A stretch of 64,000 nucleotides of DNA from an uncultured Clostridia bacterium (GTDB lineage: Bacteria > Bacillota > Clostridia > Peptostreptococcales > Anaerovoracaceae), in contig CAKQQT010000014.1 in assembly GCA_934271235.1 (NCBI GenBank), positions 1 through 64,000 of the forward strand, written 5' to 3'. Made by a program: the position numbers and the translations under genes. Below are positions 9,301-18,312 of the stretch, one piece after another; positions within the stretch are counted from its first letter, which is position 1; every line of letters begins with the position of its first letter. Under the pieces are notes generated by a model. That model ran no database searches, was not told where the DNA came from, and worked only from the letters and a program-made list of their open reading frames with translations.

Positions 9301-9564
9301 CTACAGAAAATATCGGTTGCTGGTTCTGCCGCCGTTTTCGCGATATGCGGCACAAACGGTTATGAGCTTCTTTTCCTGAAGCTCCCGAATGCCGCGCCGC
9401 ACTGTGCTTTCGCTGAGCCCAAGGTCGCCTGCGATGGTCTTGACACCGGGCCATGCTTTGCCGTTTCTTCCGCTGCGCTGCCTAAGATACAGATAGATTG
9501 TCTTTGCTTTTTGCGTCAGCATATCTGCGTCCCGAATCCGATATCCGCTGTTGATTTCCTGCAA
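9301..9564 (-). CDS. Helix-turn-helix protein of ICE
   Basis: A small protein (about 87 residues) dominated by a winged helix-turn-helix of the type found in replication initiators and plasmid regulators: AKTIYLYLRQRSG, then AWPGVKTIAGDLGLSESTVRRGIRELQEKKLI. The start is uncertain. The frame opens with GTG at 9573, but that GTG lies inside the GGGAGGTG ribosome-binding site, so the TTG at 9564, six bases downstream of it, is preferred. It follows virD4 and may regulate the left-side ICE genes or take part in element replication. Confidence 0.7.
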   Translation of the reverse strand: MQEINSGYRIRDADMLTQKAKTIYLYLRQRSGRNGKAWPGVKTIAGDLGLSESTVRRGIRELQEKKLITVCAAYRENGGRTSNRYFL

Positions 9565-9596
9565 GTCTCTCACCTCCCTTCAAGGCATGTCGCCTC

Positions 9597-11351
9597 TTAA
9601 CTTGTCCGAAGCGATACACCCTTTTTCTCATTTTGCTTTCTTTCTTCCTCGAATTCCGCACTTCCTATTTTGCTGTTTTCCAGCAGGATCTTTGTGCGCA
9701 GGCTCTCCTTTTGAATGTACCGCGTCTTTTGCCGGCTCTTTTCTTCGATGATATAAACAGGCTCATCAAAGGTCACGCCCCACTCAAAATACAGCCGGAG
9801 CTTTGCGATAAACGGATGGGTGCCGGTTTTCATGACGACAAAGCTTCCTTTTTTCATGCTCTTTAATTCGTCGGCACTCATGAGCTCTCTCTGTATCATA
9901 GAGAGGCTCTGCGATGGATGCTCTTTGCCGCGGGATACCGAGCCGGTGAGTACCGTACGGCAGCCAAGCGCTTTTGCGATGCTGTCAGCGGTCTGCGAAG
10001 TCGGAGAAAAACCGCCTGCAATCGTGATCTGGCAATTATCCTGAATGATGGCACTGCCCTCCCTGCCGTAGTTTTTTTCAAGCTGCTGATAGCTTTGAAT
10101 GATCGGAACGAGCATGATATTTCGTGAGCGGGCTGCGGCAAACGCCATCTCCAGCGATGAAATTTTCGGCAGCGTCCCAAGCTCATCCATGTAAAAGGCG
10201 GCTTTGCGTGAAAGCCGTCCGCCCATCTCGTCTGCCATCGAAAGAAGCTCCCTGTACATCTGCTGAATCAAAAGCGAAACCAGAAAAAACTTGGTCGGAT
10301 CTTCCTCCGGCATGACAAGAAACACCGCGCATTTTTCTTCGCAAAAGGCCTCAATGTCGATCTCTGTATCAAAGCAGAGGATCTGCTCCATCTCTGAATC
10401 GAGAAACGCATTGAGCCTTGACATGGCGGTCGAAATGACCGACTGCATCGCCTGCTCCGCGCTGTTTAAGGCCGCGCCTGCAAACCACCGGATTTTATCA
10501 TCTTCGCTAAGAAGATTTAATAGGTTCTGAAATTCACTCTTTCCGTCCTTTCCTTTTCCGATCATCTCCTGCAGAAGCTTAAACACCGACACAATGTGCC
10601 GCTCGCCCTCTCCGCCGTAGCGGCTGACAAGAAGAATCGCAGAAGTCAGAAGCCCCTCTGCGGCATCATAAAAGAATGCATTCTGTCCGTAATTGGCGGC
10701 ATCGCCTTCACTGAAAATCAGCGTCTTTGCGATGATTTTGGCATACTTTTCGGCTTTTGCAAGATATGAAAGCGTTTCCGGATGCTCTTTTTCAAGGTCG
10801 GTATATTTGTTTACAAGATGCAAAAGATTGTTTCCGTTTGAGCGCGTCGGGTTACGAAAATCGATGACCGACACCTTGTAACCATAGCAGTTTTTCGCAA
10901 TCCCTGCAAAATTCCGATACAGATCCCCTTTGGTGTCAGTGGTCAAAAAGCTCATGCCGCATGCACAGGCATATTCAAGGTTCGGATACAGCCAGTAAGC
11001 GGTTTTGCCGCACCCGGCCGCGCCGACCATCATCGTATGCACATCGGACGGGTCAACCAGTGCGAAAATCTTCTTTCTCCGCTTTTCGCAGGAGAGGAGG
11101 ATTCCTTCCGGCAGGCGGATTTCTTTGCCGCGTTTTGCAGTGCTTCGCCATGCTTTCGGGCTGTAGGGCACGCGGGTGTAAATGGTATGCAGCTCTTTTT
11201 TTGTGAGAAACCTTGCGCTGCCATGCTGCCCATCACCGACGGTTCTGCCTTTGATCCCGTTGAGATTGGTTCGTTCGGAAAGGCTTTCGATAACAATCAG
11301 AAGTCCGAGAAACGCGCCGCCGCATAAAATCAGTAACTCATAGCCGGGCAT
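9597..11351 (-). CDS. VirD4/TraG-type coupling protein
   Basis: A 584-residue type IV coupling ATPase that brings the relaxase-bound DNA to the transfer channel. One N-terminal membrane helix (residues 4-22) is followed by the conserved GQHGSARF stretch, Walker A GAAGCGKT (110-117), FLTTDTKGDLYRN, Walker B AAFYMDELGTLP and the GCRTVLTGS region. The size fits short Firmicutes VirD4 proteins. Its start overlaps the Toprim gene's end by 22 bases, showing translational coupling within the mobilisation operon. Confidence 0.93.
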   Translation of the reverse strand: MPGYELLILCGGAFLGLLIVIESLSERTNLNGIKGRTVGDGQHGSARFLTKKELHTIYTRVPYSPKAWRSTAKRGKEIRLPEGILLSCEKRRKKIFALVDPSDVHTMMVGAAGCGKTAYWLYPNLEYACACGMSFLTTDTKGDLYRNFAGIAKNCYGYKVSVIDFRNPTRSNGNNLLHLVNKYTDLEKEHPETLSYLAKAEKYAKIIAKTLIFSEGDAANYGQNAFFYDAAEGLLTSAILLVSRYGGEGERHIVSVFKLLQEMIGKGKDGKSEFQNLLNLLSEDDKIRWFAGAALNSAEQAMQSVISTAMSRLNAFLDSEMEQILCFDTEIDIEAFCEEKCAVFLVMPEEDPTKFFLVSLLIQQMYRELLSMADEMGGRLSRKAAFYMDELGTLPKISSLEMAFAAARSRNIMLVPIIQSYQQLEKNYGREGSAIIQDNCQITIAGGFSPTSQTADSIAKALGCRTVLTGSVSRGKEHPSQSLSMIQRELMSADELKSMKKGSFVVMKTGTHPFIAKLRLYFEWGVTFDEPVYIIEEKSRQKTRYIQKESLRTKILLENSKIGSAEFEEERKQNEKKGVSLRTS

Positions 11352-12280
11352 AGCGCGCTCTCCTTTTCCTGTTCCTGCCGATGCAAGAGCTCTTCATTCC
11401 AGTCCTTTTTTCTTGGGTAGTCCACCTCTACCTCGTAGCCTTTTTTCAGAAGCTTTTCGCAGATCCGCTCCCCTGCCCGGTAGCCCGCAAGGTCGTTATC
11501 AAGACACAGCACGCATTTTTTAAGGTTTGGATGCTCCTTCAGCTGATGTAGCAGCACCTGATCAGAGACCGAACAAGCGGCGGCGTAAGAATGCACCCGC
11601 CAGTTTTCTTTCTGCAGGCTGATGTAGGAAAGCATGTCAAGCGGCGCCTCAAAGAAATAGATTGTATCGGACGAGCCGCTGTAGTGAAAGCTGTACTGCG
11701 GCAGGCTCCCTGCCTGATTTCCCTTAAAGGTGCTGTTTCGAAGCGTTCCCCTTTTATTGGCATGCCGCATCAGGCCGTTTTCGTCTTTGCCGCAAAAGAC
11801 CGCGTTATGATAGCCTGCTTCCTCATAGATGAGTCCCATCCGCGCAAAGCTGAGGACGATGTCCGGATCAATGCCGCGTGTTTTGATGAGATAGGAAAAG
11901 ACGCGCTTCATGTCATGATGCTTCTTTGGCGGTGTGAATGGTTTTTGCACTTGTTTCTTTTGCGCCGTGCTTCCTACATTGCCGCCACTTGATGGAGATT
12001 GCGCTGCGCTCTCCCGGCTTCCGCCAAGCAGCAGTTTGACTGCATCCGGGTAGCTGAGGTTTAAGAACTTTCTTGCAAAATCAATGCTGTTTCCGCCCTC
12101 GCGTTGGTACTGGTTGTACCATAAATTCCCCCGGATACTGATTTTTTCGCTATCCTTCATCCAGACAAGTTCCTTTCCGCTGCGCCGGACTTCTTCGCCC
12201 CTGCATCGCAGAAGCTCCGCGATGTCTGCGCTACCTGCGCGAAGTTTTTCTTCTTCCGTAAACGGAATATACTGGCTCAT
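11330..12280 (-). CDS. DUF3991/Toprim domain protein (mobile-element primase-like)
   Basis: A 316-residue protein with an N-terminal region resembling the CHC2 zinc-finger neighbourhood of primases (VWMKDSEKISIRGNLWYNQYQREGGNSIDFARKFLN), the DUF3991 block (FSYLIKTRGIDPDIVLSFARMGLIYEEAGYHNAVFCG) and a C-terminal Toprim fold with CVLCLDNDLAGYRAGE as the acidic metal site. Such proteins travel with MobP relaxases and probably prime or process the transferred strand. The start at 12280 is chosen for the GGAAAGGAG seven bases upstream; the frame is open to 12442 but the extension lies inside the relaxase 3' end. Confidence 0.82.
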   Translation of the reverse strand: MSQYIPFTEEEKLRAGSADIAELLRCRGEEVRRSGKELVWMKDSEKISIRGNLWYNQYQREGGNSIDFARKFLNLSYPDAVKLLLGGSRESAAQSPSSGGNVGSTAQKKQVQKPFTPPKKHHDMKRVFSYLIKTRGIDPDIVLSFARMGLIYEEAGYHNAVFCGKDENGLMRHANKRGTLRNSTFKGNQAGSLPQYSFHYSGSSDTIYFFEAPLDMLSYISLQKENWRVHSYAAACSVSDQVLLHQLKEHPNLKKCVLCLDNDLAGYRAGERICEKLLKKGYEVEVDYPRKKDWNEELLHRQEQEKESALCPAMSY

Positions 12281-12293
12281 AAACTCTCCTTTC

Positions 12294-14309
12294 CTACGGT
12301 TCTTCTGAAAACTCTTGGCCGCGCGCTGTGCGAAGCCCTCTTGCTCGTTTTCGTTCTGTAATTTCCGCCCGCAGTTTCTGCTCGGTAAGCTTTTGTATGC
12401 GAAATGCCCCCGGCGGAAAAATCTCCGTAAAATATCCGGCAAGGCGCATGATGTGGATTCCGGCAGGAAGTGCCGGTCGATGCGGGCGGTAGGTTTCCAA
12501 AATCAGCTTGGCATAGGGATTCCCTTGCGCGGCCGCCTTGTTTAAGTATGCTTTGCCTGCATCTTCGTCGCGCTGGATGCCCTGCCCGAACAGATACATT
12601 TTGCCAAGCTGGTACTGTGCATACTGGTTCTCCTTCTTGCAGGCCCGCCTCAGATACCGCAGGGCTTTTGTCATGTCCTTCGGCAGGTCTTTTCCGATGG
12701 CATAGGTTTTACCGAGCAGATACTCTGCCTGCGCGTGGTCTTTTTTCGTAGCTTTTTTAAGCAGTGCTTCTGCCCTGTGGCTGTCTTTTGGGACATGCTC
12801 CCCGCGTAAATAAAACTTTCCAAGCAGGTACTCGGCATGCACATTGTCTTTTTCTGCGGACTCTGTGAGAAGCTCTATCGCCCGCGCATTGCTTGCTTCT
12901 TTGGCAAGGCCTGCAAGGTGCATCTTGGCAAGACTGTACATGGCAAAGGAATTTCCCTGATCTGCTGCGCTTTTAAAGAGGCTTTCCGCAAGGGCGATGT
13001 CGCGTGCGGCGTCCACACCTGCAAGATAGACCCTGCCGAGCTGATACTGCGCATACTGGTTCCCCTGATTTGCACATTCCCATAAGAGTTCAAGCCCTTC
13101 TTCGGCATCTTTTGCAAAATGTTTTCCGGAAAGAAGCTCCATCCCAAGGCGATATTTTGCGACCTCAAGGCCGCCTGCTGCGGAAAGCCGCAGCAGCTGC
13201 TCTCCTTTTTCTGGGTTGTAGAGCTCGTTCTCCGGATCATCAAAGAGACATTCTTTTGCTTCAAAATACCATTCAAATAGCTGCGAGAGCTTTCCTGCAT
13301 GATCCTGCTTTGGTCTTTTGGGCATCGCATCTTCCTCTGCTTCCGGAAAGAAGTCCTCGCCCGCTTCGGGCAGTTCTTCAAAGGTCAGCTCCTGCGCTGC
13401 AAAAGAGAGTGCTTCGGTGATGATTTTGTTTTTCAGGTTTCGGAATGCCTTGTTTTCCGATAGGCCCTGCGCCCTGCGCGGCGCATCCTGATAGATGTTT
13501 TCGATGCTGCGCTGCCCTTCCTGCCACGCTGCATAGCAGGCAGCAAGGGCATCTTCTTTTGATAGTTCGGTTAAGATTTCATCTACGAGCCTTCTGAGCG
13601 GGCCCGGAAGATAGCCATAGACCTTGCGGCCTTTGAGGCTCTTAAGCCTTTCCGATAGCTCGGTGAATTTTGCGATCAGCACCGGATTCTTGGCAGGCGC
13701 GCTTAAAATTTCGGAAATCATTTTTTCGGTCTCTTTTCCGATTGCTTCGCGCCTTTCGGTCTGCATGGCGTAAATCGGCAGCAGATCCTCTCTGAAAATT
13801 TCCCTTGCAAAGGCGGACTTCATTTTTTGAATCCCTGCTTCACTGAGGTATGGTTCTTTTCCTTTTGAGTAGGCAACCATGTGAATGTGCGGATGGTGGG
13901 CTTCGTTGTGAAAGGCGGCATACCAGATGAGATCACCCGCCGGAATCTTCATGGCATCTGCCATCAGGTGCGCGTTTGCATTCAGAAGAGTCCGCCATGC
14001 CTCGCCTGTTTCATAGCCAAGCCGCTCAGCGTCTTTTCGCGTAATGGACAGGATATTGGTCCAGACGATCCCTTTATGCGCCGCTACTTCCCTTGCGACT
14101 TTGGAGAGGAAAATCTTTTCCTCTCCTGCACTGAAAAGTCCATGCGCTCCTCGCTTCTCTGCGCCCGGCCGCATCGCAATATATCCGACATAGTTTTCCC
14201 GTTTGTCGATGACTACCCCTTCTCTGGTTGCGATATATCGAATGAGATTTCCTGCATGGCTTTTGGCGCGCGGCGATAAATACCTGCATTTTAAGATGAT
14301 ATCAGCCAT
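12294..14309 (-). CDS. MobP3-family relaxase with Sel1 repeats
   Basis: A 671-residue relaxase that nicks oriT and leads the strand into the recipient. The N-terminal domain shows Tyr25 in IRYIATREGV as the likely nucleophile and the metal-binding histidine cluster HNEAHHPHIHM at 134-144. After a helical middle region come about seven Sel1-type (TPR-like) repeats at roughly 350-560, each with A-x-YxLGK/R-x-Y signatures, typical for protein contacts. The start at 14309 has AAAGGGGTG upstream and overlaps the MobC-like gene by eight bases. Confidence 0.92.
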   Translation of the reverse strand: MADIILKCRYLSPRAKSHAGNLIRYIATREGVVIDKRENYVGYIAMRPGAEKRGAHGLFSAGEEKIFLSKVAREVAAHKGIVWTNILSITRKDAERLGYETGEAWRTLLNANAHLMADAMKIPAGDLIWYAAFHNEAHHPHIHMVAYSKGKEPYLSEAGIQKMKSAFAREIFREDLLPIYAMQTERREAIGKETEKMISEILSAPAKNPVLIAKFTELSERLKSLKGRKVYGYLPGPLRRLVDEILTELSKEDALAACYAAWQEGQRSIENIYQDAPRRAQGLSENKAFRNLKNKIITEALSFAAQELTFEELPEAGEDFFPEAEEDAMPKRPKQDHAGKLSQLFEWYFEAKECLFDDPENELYNPEKGEQLLRLSAAGGLEVAKYRLGMELLSGKHFAKDAEEGLELLWECANQGNQYAQYQLGRVYLAGVDAARDIALAESLFKSAADQGNSFAMYSLAKMHLAGLAKEASNARAIELLTESAEKDNVHAEYLLGKFYLRGEHVPKDSHRAEALLKKATKKDHAQAEYLLGKTYAIGKDLPKDMTKALRYLRRACKKENQYAQYQLGKMYLFGQGIQRDEDAGKAYLNKAAAQGNPYAKLILETYRPHRPALPAGIHIMRLAGYFTEIFPPGAFRIQKLTEQKLRAEITERKRARGLRTARGQEFSEEP

Positions 14310-14715
14310 CCGTATCACCCCTTTGGAAATCCGCCGCATCTTCTAAGGTGATGCTTCCCTTCAGGCTTTTTACTTCCTGCACGCACATACCGCGAAGCCG
14401 GCTGAGGCTTTCTTCCTCGATTTCGTTTGTCGCCGCGACCGTATGAAGCAGCATCGAGAGTTCCACTGCCATTTTGAATAACAGCCTCGCGGTGCGGTCT
14501 TCGTAGCGTCCGAGGCTTCCCTGCATCGCAGAAATCACGACCGCGGGAAGATAGCCCTCCGTCTGCTCGGCAGTCAGATAGCCGCTGTAAAAGAGAATTG
14601 CTTTTTCAATAAATTCCGAGCGGCTCCTGCAGTTATCCTTTTTATATAGCGCCTCGATTTTTTCCATTGTCTCTGCGCGAATCCAAAGCGCAAACTTTCT
14701 TTTTTGTGTCTCCAT
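14302..14715 (-). CDS. MobC-like relaxosome accessory protein
   Basis: A 137-residue protein beginning with a ribbon-helix-helix-like segment (KRKFALWIRAETMEKIEALYKKDNCRSRSEFIEKAILFYSGYL). It continues with helices (LLFKMAVELSMLLHTVAATNEI and ESLSRLRGMCVQEVKSL) as in MobC/plasmid mobilisation accessory proteins, which bind oriT and help the relaxase. It overlaps the relaxase start. The upstream gap is gene-free and is the natural place for its target. Confidence 0.8.
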   Translation of the reverse strand: METQKRKFALWIRAETMEKIEALYKKDNCRSRSEFIEKAILFYSGYLTAEQTEGYLPAVVISAMQGSLGRYEDRTARLLFKMAVELSMLLHTVAATNEIEEESLSRLRGMCVQEVKSLKGSITLEDAADFQRGDTDG

Positions 14716-15097
14716 TTGCTTTGACCCCTTGTCATCTTCTTGTAACTTGCGGAATCAGCGTCTTCTTTTCTACGCATTGACTCCTTTTCGCATTTCCCCT
14801 CTGCGTTTTAACCCCTATGTTCACCGAAAGGAAAAGCCTCGGAAACGCTTTGGGAGACCCGCATTGCGGGGCTCCGGGAGGCGAGGCGAGGGGCGATTTT
14901 GCCCCCGCCTCTTTTTCCTGCAAGTAAAAAGAGCAAAGCTGCTCTCCTTCACTTTTGCATATTTTCGGCTGCTGGCTTCTTCCCCAAATGCGCGGACACG
15001 CCGTTTTTTCGGTGGCGGCATCTACACCGCATCCATTTTCCTCTAAAAAACGGACACAGGGCAAATCTGGGGCTTTCGCTTGGGAAACGCCCCGTGC
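14716..15097. other. Gene-free gap, candidate oriT region
   Basis: These 382 bases separate the MobC/relaxase operon from the amidoligase module and hold no credible gene. The clearest feature is a hairpin at 14853-14875: GGAG-A-CCCGC, loop ATT, GCGGG-G-CTCC, followed by G/C-rich GAGGCGAGGCGAGGGG. Position next to mobC and strong inverted repeats are what an origin of transfer needs, but no nic consensus could be assigned, so the call is positional inference. Confidence 0.45.
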
Positions 15098-15592
15098 TTA
15101 CAGCATCTCCATACCCGGGCTCATCTCCTGCGCGGGCGTAAGGCTGTACACGCGCTCCATGCTGGTCTTTAGCGCCGCCTGAAGATACGCCGGATCCAGT
15201 CCGCAGTCCCGGTAGCCTTTTTCAACGATGTCGTAATACATAACGGACGGAAGTCCTGCGGGCATGGCAAGATCCATGATGTATACCATCGCATGAACTT
15301 CCTCGCCGTCAAGCATCGCAGGAAGCACTGTCTTATGATAAAAATTCGGATAGCCTTCATAGCGGTCAAGCGCTTTTTCATCCCGCGCGCTGATTTCCCA
15401 AAGTCCGATCGGAACTTCCTTTCCCTCCATACTTTCAATAGTCGCGAAGCTGTGATCCGGCTGCCCGCAAAATAGCAGATTCTGATTCTGTAGCATGGCA
15501 GAGCCAAGATATTTTGCATCCGGACAGCGTCCCCGCATCTGCGCGTGGTTTAAATTGCTTCCGTATGCCGCGTAAATTTTCGTCTTTTTCAT
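15098..15592 (-). CDS. Gamma-glutamylcyclotransferase-like (AIG2/GGCT) protein
   Basis: A 164-residue GGCT-fold protein. The family signature YAAYGSNLNHAQM opens the chain (substrate-binding loop YGSN). The catalytic acidic residue is likely the Glu in ALDRYEGYPNFYHK. The family releases 5-oxoproline from gamma-glutamyl amides. It directly follows the amidoligase gene (20-base gap), so the two probably make and break the same gamma-glutamyl-type bond. The start at 15592 is preferred because AAGGAG lies six bases upstream; the in-frame ATG at 15607 overlaps that site. Confidence 0.85.
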   Translation of the reverse strand: MKKTKIYAAYGSNLNHAQMRGRCPDAKYLGSAMLQNQNLLFCGQPDHSFATIESMEGKEVPIGLWEISARDEKALDRYEGYPNFYHKTVLPAMLDGEEVHAMVYIMDLAMPAGLPSVMYYDIVEKGYRDCGLDPAYLQAALKTSMERVYSLTPAQEMSPGMEML

Positions 15593-15612
15593 TTTGTTCT
15601 CCTTCATTCCAA

Positions 15613-16635
15613 TTAAAACATCTGCATGGTAAAGCCCTCGTCCTGCTGCATTTCGGTTTCACTTTCCTGCTCCGGCGCTTCCTCTGTTTCCTGCAGACCT
15701 TGCGCCGCTTCTTCCATGCGCTTTGCTGCAAGGCGCTCCTTTTGCCGCTCGGCCTGCGCCGGGTCTTTCCATGCGATATTCCCTTCGAGATTCTCGAGCA
15801 GGAATTTCCTTGCGGTCTGAAATTCCTCGCCGATCATACCGAGCCGAAGAAGCCATGTACGAAAGGTATATTTTTCGTTCGTGCTTTTCGTCCGGCTGTG
15901 CGAGGCGCCCTTTTGCACAAGGGCTTGATGGCTGATAGCAAGGCTGAGCTGGATATAGGTTTTGACTTTTCCTGCGTGCATCGTCCCGTTGAACAAGCGA
16001 AACTCAATCGTGCCTTTTGAAAACACGCTGTGCAGATTCAGCGCATGATAGCGGCTCTCATCATAATGATCAAAGCTTCTGCTGTCTCCGTGATACCACA
16101 TCCGCTCAAAGTTTTCGATGCTCCTCGGTTTCTTCCGGTTCAGCTCCTCTAAGAAACGCAGATCTGTTTTCTGGCAGTAGTGATCCTCTCTTGCGACATC
16201 GACGGCAAGTGCTTTATATAGCAGATCTTCTTTCGATACCATGATATTCACAAGGTTGCGGAGGGTTTTCACGCTGTGCGGCGCTGCATCCACATGAATG
16301 TGAATCCCGCAGGAACGATTTACACAAGCACCCGCATGCCGCAGTTTTCGCACAAGCTCCTGTATCGTTTCGATATCTTCGTAATGACAAATCGGGGAAA
16401 CGACTTCCACCTTATATCGGTCATTTGCGGATCCTCCATCACGCGCAGTGGGATGAATCGATGCATCGCTGACCACCTTCCACCTTCTCCCCTGCCCGTC
16501 CGTCACATGGTACGCATCATAACTTCCGCCGTCATACACCTCATGCGTATCAAAATATGCGGCGATGACTTCGGCTGCCTTTCTTCGGGGAATTCCCGTC
16601 ATTTCCATTTCGATGCCGAATCTCTGACTTCTCAA
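15613..16635 (-). CDS. Amidoligase family protein
   Basis: A 340-residue member of the amidoligase (glutamine synthetase-fold/COOH-NH2 ligase) family common on conjugative elements. It shows the N-terminal RFGIEMEMTG, then WKVVSDASI, EVVSPI, CGIHIHVD with the metal/ATP site histidines, and EFRLFNGTMHAGKV. These enzymes join an amine to a carboxyl group using ATP; the true substrate is unknown and may be peptidoglycan or a peptide. The C-terminal 60 residues are charged and Gln/Glu-rich. Its start overlaps the upstream small gene by four bases, placing it in one operon with the NlpC/P60 hydrolase. Confidence 0.85.
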   Translation of the reverse strand: MRSQRFGIEMEMTGIPRRKAAEVIAAYFDTHEVYDGGSYDAYHVTDGQGRRWKVVSDASIHPTARDGGSANDRYKVEVVSPICHYEDIETIQELVRKLRHAGACVNRSCGIHIHVDAAPHSVKTLRNLVNIMVSKEDLLYKALAVDVAREDHYCQKTDLRFLEELNRKKPRSIENFERMWYHGDSRSFDHYDESRYHALNLHSVFSKGTIEFRLFNGTMHAGKVKTYIQLSLAISHQALVQKGASHSRTKSTNEKYTFRTWLLRLGMIGEEFQTARKFLLENLEGNIAWKDPAQAERQKERLAAKRMEEAAQGLQETEEAPEQESETEMQQDEGFTMQMF

Positions 16636-16871
16636 ACGGAATCAGTCCTTTGCACCTGCGCCTTATCCTGTTTCTTTTTTTCTTTTTTCTGCTCGGAAGA
16701 AATCCGCTGCGATACAAAGTCCCGAACTGCAGGCGGCACCTGCTTTGCATAGAGGTTATCAAGTGCTGCGGTCAGCTCCGCTTCCAAGTTCATCCCCTTT
16801 TGCGCAAGGTACATGGTAAGCGCCGCATACTTTTCTTCTTCGTATGCGATACTGATATTTACTTTCTTCAT
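16632..16871 (-). CDS. Small ICE protein (DUF6103-like)
   Basis: A 79-residue protein, MKKVNISIAYEEEKYAAL then LAQKGMNLEAELTAALDNLYAKQVPPAVRDFV, ending in a Lys/Gln-rich tail. The pattern recalls the small DUF6103 proteins of Firmicutes ICEs; the name is from memory and not verified. It overlaps both neighbours by four bases, so it is translationally coupled to the amidoligase. The strand-helix-helix layout could be a ribbon-helix-helix DNA-binding fold, but no function is assigned. Confidence 0.7.
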   Translation of the reverse strand: MKKVNISIAYEEEKYAALTMYLAQKGMNLEAELTAALDNLYAKQVPPAVRDFVSQRISSEQKKEKKKQDKAQVQRTDSV

Positions 16872-17239
16872 TTAAGACCTCCCAAAATCATCCCATCTTC
16901 CATCGCAGGCGTGTACCGCTCGATCGGAAGTTCTTCCTGCGCCTCGACAGCCGCACGAACCAGCGGCAGAAAGGCTGCATACCTTGCATAGCTTGCACCC
17001 TCTGCTTCAATGAGAATGGCATCCTCATAGCCATCGCCAAGCACCATCAGGCAGTGCGCGATATCGTCTTGATCAAGCCCCATCAGATCGCGATAGCGAA
17101 TCAAAAAGTCGTACTCCTCCAGAAGATTTTCTTTTAGATGCACAAAGTCGCTTCCGCTTAGCTCCAAGATTTTTTCCACTTTGCACAGCCTCGTATCAAA
17201 ACGAGGTTCCTTACGAAACAGCGTTGTGTTTAGCTCCAT
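16868..17239 (-). CDS. ICE protein of unknown function (DUF6329-like)
   Basis: A 123-residue acidic protein starting MELNTTLFRKEPRFDTRLCKVEKIL, with no membrane segment or known catalytic motif. It resembles the DUF6329 group found beside amidoligases in conjugative elements (recollection, unverified). It sits between the NlpC/P60 hydrolase (71-base gap) and the DUF6103-like gene (overlap). AAGGAG-type ribosome-binding sequence precedes the start. It could be a partner or regulator of the amidoligase/GGCT pair. Confidence 0.65.
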   Translation of the reverse strand: MELNTTLFRKEPRFDTRLCKVEKILELSGSDFVHLKENLLEEYDFLIRYRDLMGLDQDDIAHCLMVLGDGYEDAILIEAEGASYARYAAFLPLVRAAVEAQEELPIERYTPAMEDGMILGGLK

Positions 17240-17310
17240 AAAACTTCTCCTTTCCTGCTTTCAAAAAAGCAAAAAGCACAGAAAGCATTTTTGCTTCCCA
17301 TGCTGATCAT

Positions 17311-18312
17311 TCATAGTTCATAGCTGACGCCCGGCACTTTCAGCCAGTGCGTCCATGTTCCCGCAGACAGCCTTGTCTCCAAAATGCCTGCGCGTGTATT
17401 GGCAGCTTCGATCACCTTGCCGTCTCCGACATAGATGCCGATATGCCCTTTCTGCCAAACCGCAATGCCGGGGATCTTTGGCATAGAAGAAATCCTTCCT
17501 TTTTCTTTTGCCTTCTCAAACATTCCGTCTGTACCGACATCGGCATGTCCGCCGCGTCCGTACTCGATTCTTTTCGTTTCCGGATTCAGCCATAGATAGC
17601 CCTTGATAAGGCCGACGCAGTCTACCGTGCGTTTTCCAAGATAATTTTCGCTGATGAACTTCTTTTCTGCACCGATTTCCGCAGGGTACTGCTTCAGCTT
17701 CTGCTGAAAGGCCCGTCCCGTCAGCACTTCGCCGTAAGTTCCCCAGACATAGCCCCAGCCGCCCGTTTTTGCGCGCTTTGCCCATAGCGCAAGGTCATGC
17801 GCATTCTTCGTCTTTGGATTTTCATAGCCGCTGAGATTGATAACATCTGCACTTTCGGCGCTAAGAAGCGCCTTCAGGTCATCGTCCGAAACAGAAATTC
17901 CGAATGCCTTTCGGATTTCTTCGATCAGCGCATCCGTATCCTCACCTTTTTCAAAACAGTCTGCGAGCTTTTCCGCAAAGCCGGGCTGCTCGCCTTTCTC
18001 ATAGAGAAACACAAGATAGATGGCTTTGGCTTCTTCTGCTCTGCCGCTAAGATCTCTTTCGGAAAGCGCCTTTTCGATTTCAGAAAACACCGACTCCATC
18101 CTTTCAAATTCTCTCTGCTGGGCCTCCGGCATCCTATTTGCGATGCTTTCAAAGAAATTTTCTGCATCTTCACCTTCAGCGAAAAATTCGCACAGCGCGC
18201 TGACCGGCATGACGGCAAAAAGCAGAAATCCTAACAGAATCGCAAGCGCCGTATCCCGTATCCGTTTATCACTGACCGCAGCAAGGGCCAGCCGTTTTAA
18301 GACCATCTGCAT
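17311..18312 (-). CDS. NlpC/P60 cell-wall hydrolase of the transfer apparatus
   Basis: A 333-residue VirB1-equivalent that opens peptidoglycan for the conjugation channel. One membrane-spanning or signal segment lies at residues 21-40 (TALAILLGFLLFAVMPVSAL). A charged helical stalk runs to about 170. The NlpC/P60 domain follows, with catalytic Cys232 in TVDCVGLIKGY and His290 in KGHIGIYVG. WGTYGEVLTG is typical of the conjugative branch. It starts one base after the VirB4 stop, so it is tightly coupled to the T4SS genes. Confidence 0.9.
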   Translation of the reverse strand: MQMVLKRLALAAVSDKRIRDTALAILLGFLLFAVMPVSALCEFFAEGEDAENFFESIANRMPEAQQREFERMESVFSEIEKALSERDLSGRAEEAKAIYLVFLYEKGEQPGFAEKLADCFEKGEDTDALIEEIRKAFGISVSDDDLKALLSAESADVINLSGYENPKTKNAHDLALWAKRAKTGGWGYVWGTYGEVLTGRAFQQKLKQYPAEIGAEKKFISENYLGKRTVDCVGLIKGYLWLNPETKRIEYGRGGHADVGTDGMFEKAKEKGRISSMPKIPGIAVWQKGHIGIYVGDGKVIEAANTRAGILETRLSAGTWTHWLKVPGVSYEL

